From contig NZ_WLYK01000001.1 of the NCBI RefSeq assembly GCF_009707545.1, forward strand, positions 1,240,001-1,304,000: a stretch of DNA of 64,000 bases. The letters run 5' to 3'. Below are positions 57,632 to 64,000 of the stretch, piece after piece (within the stretch, counting starts at the first letter, position 1; each line of letters begins with the position of its first letter). Under the pieces are notes generated by a model, which was not told the DNA's origin, ran no database searches, and saw only the letters and a program-made list of their open reading frames with translations. The DNA comes from Nakamurella alba. GTDB taxonomy: Bacteria; Actinomycetota; Actinomycetes; Mycobacteriales; Nakamurellaceae. A program made the translations under genes and the position numbers.

Positions 57632-57901
57632 ATGCGCGCGCCCCCTGCCCACTACCAGGTCACGGCGACCGACGATGTCGCTGCGGCTCTGGCGGTCGCC
57701 GCACTGCGCTGGCCCACCGACAGCGGAAGCCCGGCAAAGCTGCTGCTGCGGCTCATCGGAGTCGGCCATCGCTCGCTTCTGGGCGAATCCGAGCTACGGA
57801 AGGCCACCCGACTGGACGCCATCCAGCGGACGAGCGGATCCCTGACCGGATCCTTCGGCGAGGGCTACTTGGACCTACTTCGGGAGGAGTGGCCGGAGTG
57901 A
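57632..57901 (+). CDS. Small hypothetical protein
   Basis: An 89-residue protein, mostly helical and Ala/Leu/Arg-rich (AAALAVAALRWP, AKLLLRLIGVGHRSL, GYLDLLREEWPE). It reads like a small DNA-associated or antitoxin-type protein but matches no family I can name. It is divergent from the coupled pair at 57177-57551 and ends about 150 bases before the tRNA gene. Coding potential is moderate. Confidence 0.55.
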   Translation: MRAPPAHYQVTATDDVAAALAVAALRWPTDSGSPAKLLLRLIGVGHRSLLGESELRKATRLDAIQRTSGSLTGSFGEGYLDLLREEWPE

Positions 57902-58056
57902 CCTCAGATCGGCGGCCGGCGCGCTCCAGGCTGCTCAGCGACCGAAGCAGGGCGGCGGGTCGAAGTCCTGCACGGATTCAATCTGAGCAGGCAGCGTGCA
58001 GTCGGCCCTTCGCACGCGCCAAAAGGTCACGAGAATGCCCGCTGACCTGCGGAAAG

Positions 58057-58130
58057 CGCGCCCGGCAGGATTCGAACCTGCGACCGGCGGATTAGAAGTC
58101 CGCTGCTCTGTCCAGCTGAGCTACGAGCGC
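58057..58130 (-). tRNA. tRNA-Arg (anticodon TCT)
   Basis: The minus strand folds as a full cloverleaf: acceptor GCGCTCG/CGGGCGC (one T-G pair), D-arm GCTC/GAGC, anticodon stem GCGGA/TCCGC with loop CTTCTAA (anticodon TCT), and T-arm GCAGG-TTCGAAT-CCTGC. The discriminator is G and CCA is not encoded. It decodes AGA. Its 3' end faces the accessory stretch at 50-58 kb, the usual orientation for island insertion at a tRNA. No duplicate of its 3' end and no integrase are seen in the window. Confidence 0.95.
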
Positions 58131-58234
58131 TAGTGCGGTGAGAGCGTAGCGAACGGACGGGGGTGTGCAGGTGGCGTCGGTGACGCCGACCAGGGCAACC
58201 AGGACACAGCACAGCAGGCCGTAACCTCGACGTC

Positions 58235-60352
58235 GTGTCCGGATCCTCCTCCATCGGTACCGACGACCCCCCGGCCGGGGCGCCGGAGGGGAGTGCACCG
58301 ACCCGGCGACGGGACCCGTGGACGGTCACCAGCGTCTCCATCGCCGCGGTCCTCATGGCCATGTGCGTGGCCGGCGCGGTCGCGGCGATCGTGCCCACCC
58401 GCGGCACCGCCACCGGCATCGTCGACGCCAGCCGGGCGGTCCAGCTCTCCGTCCCGATCGTGCACGGCATCTACGACATGGCCGCCGCCTTCACCATCGG
58501 CTGGCTGGTCGCCGCAGTCTTCTTCTGCCCGCCGCAACGCTCCGGCCTGCTCGATGTCGGCGGGTACCGCGCGATGCGCGCCGCCGCCCTGTCCGCACTG
58601 GTCTGGCTGGTCTCGGCGCTCGCACTGGTCCCGATCACCATCGCCGACGAGTTCGGCCGGCCCTTCGGCCAGGCCATCGACGCCGACCTGGTGCTGACCG
58701 CGATCGCGCAACTCGACACCGTCCGGGGCTTTGTCATCTCGGCCGCCTTCGTCGTGCTGGTCGCTGTGATCGCATGGTCCGTGCTCCGGCCGGGCTGGGC
58801 GTTCCTGCTGCTGATTCTCGCGTTCTGCGCGTTGTTGCCGCAGGCCGCCGGCGGTCACGCCTCCTCGGACAGCAACCACGACGTTGCTGTCGACACGATG
58901 CTCTACCACCTGGTCGGCATCACGGTCTGGATCGGCGGGCTCATCGCCTTCCTCGGACTGGCCCGACAGAAGGTGCCCTTCCTGACCACCATCGCCCGCC
59001 GCTACTCGGCGACGGCGCTGGTCGCGTTCGTCCTGGTCGGGCTGTCCGGCATGGGCAACGCCTGGGTGCGCCTCACCTACATCCAGGACCTCTGGACCAC
59101 GCCCTACGGTCGGCTGTTGATCATCAAGACGGTGCTGCTGATCGTGCTGGGCGTCATCGGGTACGCCCACCGGCAACGCACGCTGCCGGCCCTGGCCACC
59201 GGGGAACGCCGGCCGCTGGTCCGGCTCGCCGTCGTCGAAGTGCTGATCATGGCGGCGACGGTCGGTGTCGCGACCGCGCTGTCCCGGACGGCCACCCCGC
59301 CGCCCAGCGGCGCCGCGCCCAGCCAGACCGAGCTGGAGCTCGGCTTCTCGATGCCCGGGCCGCCCGACCTGTGGCGCTTCATCACGGCCTGGCGCTTCGA
59401 CTGGCTGGTCGGCGGACTGACCGTTGTCGCCGCGGTCGTCTACGTGCTCGCTGTCATCCGGATCCGCCGCAAGGGCATCGCCTGGCCGCCCGGCCGCACA
59501 GTCGCCTGGCTGCTCGGCTGCCTGCTGGTGCTGATTGCCACCTCGTCCGGGCTCGGACGGTATGCGCAGACCCAGTTCTCGCTGCACATGGTCGCGCACA
59601 TGATCCTCGGCATGCTCGCGCCGATCCTGCTGGTGCTCGGCGGGCCGACGACCCTCGCGCTGCGCGCGTTGCCGACCGCCCCGCGCGGCGGTCCGCCCGG
59701 CGCGCGGGAGGCGCTGGTCGCTGTACTGAACAGCCGGCTCACCCGGGTGCTGACCCACCCGCTGTTCGTGCTGCCGCTGTTCATCGGCTCCTTCTACGCC
59801 GTGTACTTCACCGGCCTGTTCGAGACGCTGATGTCCTCGCACCTCGGGCACGTGTTCATGAACGTGCACTTCCTGGTCGTCGGCTACCTCTACTACTGGG
59901 TCATCATCGGCGTCGACCCGGCGCCGCGGCGCTGGCCGCACATCGTCAAGCTCGGCATCCTGCTCGCCGCCCTGCCCTTCCACGCCTTCTTCGGTCTCGC
60001 ACTCATGAACTCGCGCACCGCGATGGCCACGAACTACTACCAGTCCCTGCAGATCCCGTGGGTCGGCGACCTCGCCGCCGACCAGCGCCTCGGCGGCGGC
60101 ATCGCCTGGGGCATCACCGAGCTGCCGATGCTGATCGTGCTGGTGGCCCTGCTCGCGCAGTGGGCGCGCACCGAGGAACGGCAGAACCGCACCGTCGACC
60201 GGCAGAAGGACGAGCGCGGTGACGCCGAGCTCGACGCCTACAACCAGATGCTGGCCGGCCTGGCCGAGCGCGGCCGGAGGGGCAGCGCTGCCGGGAGCCC
60301 GAAGCCCGATGCCAGTGAGTCGACCGGCGATCCAGGAGACCGTCCGTCCTGA
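58235..60352 (+). CDS. CopD-CtaG fusion membrane protein
   Basis: A 705-residue polytopic protein fusing a CopD-type copper-resistance domain (residues about 40-330: SVPIVHGIYDMAAAFTIGWL, HLVGITVWIGGLIAFLGLA, YSATALVAFVLVGLSGMGNAW) to a CtaG-type cytochrome c oxidase assembly domain (about 380-650: AQTQFSLHMVAHMILGMLAPILLVLG, HVFMNVHFLVVGYLYYWVIIG). Conserved membrane His residues in both halves can ligate copper. It should deliver copper to the respiratory oxidase. GTG 58235 begins shortly after the tRNA gene on the opposite strand. The cytoplasmic C-terminus is charged and disordered. Confidence 0.9.
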   Translation: MSGSSSIGTDDPPAGAPEGSAPTRRRDPWTVTSVSIAAVLMAMCVAGAVAAIVPTRGTATGIVDASRAVQLSVPIVHGIYDMAAAFTIGWLVAAVFFCPPQRSGLLDVGGYRAMRAAALSALVWLVSALALVPITIADEFGRPFGQAIDADLVLTAIAQLDTVRGFVISAAFVVLVAVIAWSVLRPGWAFLLLILAFCALLPQAAGGHASSDSNHDVAVDTMLYHLVGITVWIGGLIAFLGLARQKVPFLTTIARRYSATALVAFVLVGLSGMGNAWVRLTYIQDLWTTPYGRLLIIKTVLLIVLGVIGYAHRQRTLPALATGERRPLVRLAVVEVLIMAATVGVATALSRTATPPPSGAAPSQTELELGFSMPGPPDLWRFITAWRFDWLVGGLTVVAAVVYVLAVIRIRRKGIAWPPGRTVAWLLGCLLVLIATSSGLGRYAQTQFSLHMVAHMILGMLAPILLVLGGPTTLALRALPTAPRGGPPGAREALVAVLNSRLTRVLTHPLFVLPLFIGSFYAVYFTGLFETLMSSHLGHVFMNVHFLVVGYLYYWVIIGVDPAPRRWPHIVKLGILLAALPFHAFFGLALMNSRTAMATNYYQSLQIPWVGDLAADQRLGGGIAWGITELPMLIVLVALLAQWARTEERQNRTVDRQKDERGDAELDAYNQMLAGLAERGRRGSAAGSPKPDASESTGDPGDRPS

Positions 60353-60482
60353 GTTGTCCACATCCCCGGATCCGTCCACACCCGGGCGGATCCGTTCACC
60401 GCAGGCGCCGAGATCCCGGCACGGTTGTCAGCAGCGATCGGTGGCAGCGGGCCCCGGAGCAGCTGAAGGGGAGGACGAGGGC

Positions 60483-61013
60483 ATGAGGAACGACGGAGCC
60501 ACCGTGACCATTGTGGGACGGGTCGCGAGCAACCCGACGATCGGTCTGGCGGCCAACGGCAACGACCGGTCGACGATGCGGGTGGTGTCGACGGAGCGGC
60601 GCTTCGACGAGGCGAACGGCGAGTGGGTGGACGGCGACGAGTTCGGCGTCAACGTCGTCAGCTGGCGCCGCACCGCGACGGGTGTGATCGAGCACCTGCG
60701 CAAGGGCGACCCGATCGTGGTGATCGGCCGGATCAGCACCCGGCGGTACGAGCGGGAGAACGGCGCCACCGACTGGTTCACCGACGTCAAGGCGGACGTG
60801 GTCGCGCTCGACGTGGCGCGGGTCAACGGCAAGTTCAAGCGGACACCGGCGCCGGAGGGGCCGGCCGGCGCGGTTGCGCCGGTGGCCGAGGACGCCGACG
60901 CCGACGCGGAAGGCGCCGTCGCGGGAGTGGATTCCGAGGACCAGGTCGATGTCGACGAGGCGGTGATGGACGAACTCACCGAGCGGGCCCGCCCGCTCGT
61001 GCCGGGTCGCTGA
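60483..61013 (+). CDS. ssb: Single-stranded DNA-binding protein
   Basis: A 176-residue SSB with an N-terminal OB fold: TIVGRVASNPTIGLAANGND, FGVNVVSWRRTATGVIEHLRKGDPIVVIGR and ISTRRYE. The C-terminal tail is acidic and Ala/Asp-rich, but ends in RARPLVPGR rather than the D-D-x-P-F tip of housekeeping SSB. It is therefore probably an auxiliary SSB used in recombination or competence. ATG 60483 has AGGGGAGGA upstream. A longer reading from 60219 overlaps the preceding gene and is not coding. It precedes ettA by 220 bases. Confidence 0.86.
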   Translation: MRNDGATVTIVGRVASNPTIGLAANGNDRSTMRVVSTERRFDEANGEWVDGDEFGVNVVSWRRTATGVIEHLRKGDPIVVIGRISTRRYERENGATDWFTDVKADVVALDVARVNGKFKRTPAPEGPAGAVAPVAEDADADAEGAVAGVDSEDQVDVDEAVMDELTERARPLVPGR

Positions 61014-61097
61014 CCGACCCGGAACGGGCCGTTGACCGACAGCAGTCGCGATGCGAGGCCGGGAACGGCCGGACGGCGAGGTGGTTGCACCCGGTCG

Positions 61098-61115
61098 TCC
61101 GGCCGTACGGCCGGA
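61098..61115. promoter_or_regulatory. Perfect 18-bp palindrome upstream of ettA
   Basis: TCCGGCCGTACGGCCGGA is a perfect 18-base palindrome in the 220-base gap between ssb and ettA. It could be an operator or a cruciform-type hairpin. Its centre GTAC and all-GC arms also make chance occurrence in this GC-rich genome possible. Confidence 0.4.
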
Positions 61116-61233
61116 AGCGGTAGGAAGCGGCAGGGAAACCGCTCCCGGCGGTAGGGCACACTGGTCGCTGGTCCATCCGTCTCCCCGCCCGTCGGGCGGG
61201 GGGCGTGACGCTGCGCGAGAGGGAAGCACTGAC

Positions 61234-62913
<1,680 letters not shown>

Positions 62914-62934
62914 GCCCGCCCGACACTCCGACCG

Positions 62935-62969
62935 CCGGCCCCCGACCACCACAGGTGGTCGGGGGCCGG
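62935..62969 (+). terminator. Rho-independent-type hairpin after ettA
   Basis: Perfect 16-base arms (CCGGCCCCCGACCACC and its complement) with a 3-base loop ACA lie 22 bases after the ettA stop. There is no T-tract, as is common in high-GC actinobacteria. It is the strongest hairpin in this part of the window. Confidence 0.85.
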
Positions 62970-63302
62970 TGCCGTTCACCGGCGAGCAGTGGCTGTGGGC
63001 CGCCGCGGACCCGGGGCACCGGCGGGTCACCCGGGCAGCGGTCGAGCATCTGCGCAACGTCGGGGGCATCCGTGACCCGCTCCGCGCAACGACCGTCCGC
63101 CCCGCCGCAACGAAGCACGGGCAACCATCCGGCGAACGTCCGGTGACCGGCGACGGCGGCGCACCGCCGCCACGCTGCGCTCGACAGTGCCGTGACTGCA
63201 ACCACTTTCCGAATCCACGCCGACGTCGTGGTTCAGGACTAGGCTCGTGGGTCGGACAGGGCAACGGCGCCCTGACGAGCAGGGAAGCGGAGCAGGGAGC
63301 AG
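62970..63302. other. Intergenic gap before the glutamate dehydrogenase gene
   Basis: About 330 bases with no convincing gene. A ribosome-binding-site-like GGAGCAGGGAGCAG lies directly before ATG 63303. No clear promoter or operator was recognised. Confidence 0.5.
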
Positions 63303-64000
63303 ATGACGCAGACCCGGAACGACGCGGGCAGCAGCACGGACGGCAGCACCGAGGGCGACGGCGCCGGCCAGTCAGCCTCAGCGGCACCGAAGTCCTCCAC
63401 TGCGGAGGCGGCCCGGCGGCGGCCGGATCTCGCCCGGCTGATCGAGGTCTACTACCGGCACGTCCCGGCCGAGGACCGCCCGCGTGAACCGCAGGACGTG
63501 CTCGCCGTCGTCGAGGGTCACCGCCGGCTCGCCGCCCGCCGGCTGCCCGGCGAGGCCCGGATCCGGATCCACAACCCACCGGCCGCCGTCCCGGACCGTA
63601 CCGAGGAGGAGACCGCCCACCCCACCGGCTGGTCCGCCACCTCCACCGTCATCGACATCGTCAACGACGACATGCCCTACCTGGTGGACTCGGTGATCGG
63701 CGCGCTCACCGCCGCCGGTGTCCGGGTGCATCGCGTCCTGCACCCGATCCTGTCCGTGCGCCGGGACACCGACGGCTCCCTGCTCGAGGTCACCGGCGAG
63801 GCCCGGCGCCCGTCCAACGGCTTCACCGCGATGACCTCCGGCCTGCGACCCGGCGCGCCGGTGCCGACGGTCCCGCTGCGCGAGTCGTGGGTGCACGTCC
63901 TCATCGACCGGCTGTCCGACGCCGAGCGTGCGGAGGCGATCGAGGCCGAGCTGGTCGACGTCCTCGCCGCCGTCCGCGCCGTGGTGCAGGACACCCCCAC
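63303..64000 (+). CDS. NAD-specific glutamate dehydrogenase (large type), N-terminal part
   Basis: The first 232 residues of a large (about 1600-residue) NAD-dependent glutamate dehydrogenase, running off the window end. After an Ala/Ser-rich leader it shows the family N-terminal region: LIEVYYRHVPAEDRPREPQD, HRRLAARRLPGEARIRIHNP, STVIDIVNDDMPYLVDSVIG, RVHRVLHPILSVRRD and LRESWVHVLIDRLSD. These are ACT-like regulatory parts that precede the catalytic domain. The enzyme oxidatively deaminates glutamate to 2-oxoglutarate. ATG 63303 has GGGAGCAG upstream. It lies beyond the ettA terminator and is therefore an independent transcription unit. Confidence 0.92.
   Translation, partial: MTQTRNDAGSSTDGSTEGDGAGQSASAAPKSSTAEAARRRPDLARLIEVYYRHVPAEDRPREPQDVLAVVEGHRRLAARRLPGEARIRIHNPPAAVPDRTEEETAHPTGWSATSTVIDIVNDDMPYLVDSVIGALTAAGVRVHRVLHPILSVRRDTDGSLLEVTGEARRPSNGFTAMTSGLRPGAPVPTVPLRESWVHVLIDRLSDAERAEAIEAELVDVLAAVRAVVQDTP

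Noticed and set aside
46408-58130. Integrated phage or conjugative island at tRNA-Arg
   Set aside because: No integrase, relaxase, phage structural gene or duplicated tRNA 3' end was found; only the gene character suggests accessory DNA.

Overview
The window is very GC-rich with densely packed genes, many GTG starts and frequent 1-4 base start/stop overlaps. It also carries F420-type luciferase-like oxidoreductases, a DUF222/HNH (13E12-type) gene, an LAxTG-type sortase substrate, a CtaG/CopD fusion and an NAD-glutamate dehydrogenase of the large type. Together these indicate the chromosome of a high-GC actinomycete (Actinomycetota). I cannot fix the genus from sequence alone.

Layout. 0-6.5 kb: the end of a HerA-like (DUF853) ATPase, a Gly/Asp/Tyr-rich membrane protein, a leftward two-gene SDR operon behind a doubled FadR-type palindrome, an LtrA-family membrane protein and a secreted FG-GAP repeat protein. 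6.5-42.25 kb: one large catabolic region for an unidentified carboxylic acid. It holds a complete branched-chain-amino-acid-type ABC importer, three LLM-class flavin/F420 oxidoreductases, an old-yellow-enzyme/FeS reductase, a phytoene-desaturase-like flavoprotein, four acyl-CoA ligases and an acyl-CoA dehydrogenase whose catalytic Glu appears relocated. It also has two crotonases, a MaoC pair, four SDRs if the separate pair at 2.4-3.9 kb is excluded and the neighbouring dehydrogenases are counted loosely (two are clear: 6504 and 39861), a two-subunit biotin carboxylase, an alpha-methylacyl-CoA-racemase-like protein, an IpdAB-like CoA-transferase-fold pair, lactonase-like hydrolases and two TetR repressors.

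Ten related inverted repeats mark almost every promoter of that region and little else in the window. Six have a 20-bp layout (TACCA-n-AC-nnnn-GT-n-TGGTA) and four a shorter 16-bp layout (TACCnAnnnnTnGGTA). Their right arm runs into the -10 box, and several downstream genes appear leaderless. This looks like one regulon run by two paralogous TetR proteins. Activation by CoA ligation, methyl-epimerisation, dehydrogenation/hydration, carboxylation, Baeyer-Villiger-like or F420 redox steps, and hydrolytic ring opening by the IpdAB-like pair would together suit an alicyclic or isoprenoid acid. No thiolase is present in the window. The substrate is inference only.

42.2-46.4 kb: a very large Gly-rich, Ig-repeat, sortase-anchored surface protein divergent from a TetR with its own palindrome. 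46.4-50.5 kb: a 16-bp minisatellite, a leaderless DUF222-HNH gene, a CynX-type transporter and a DUF305 lipoprotein. 50.5-58 kb: an accessory stretch of small hypothetical genes (DUF6153, DinB, SUKH-like, RpiR/DMT pair, immunity-like small proteins). Three of these genes are broken by single-base homopolymer indels. The stretch ends at a tRNA-Arg(TCT). 58-64 kb: core-type genes: CopD-CtaG fusion, a single-strand DNA-binding protein, ettA with a strong terminator, and the start of an NAD-glutamate dehydrogenase.
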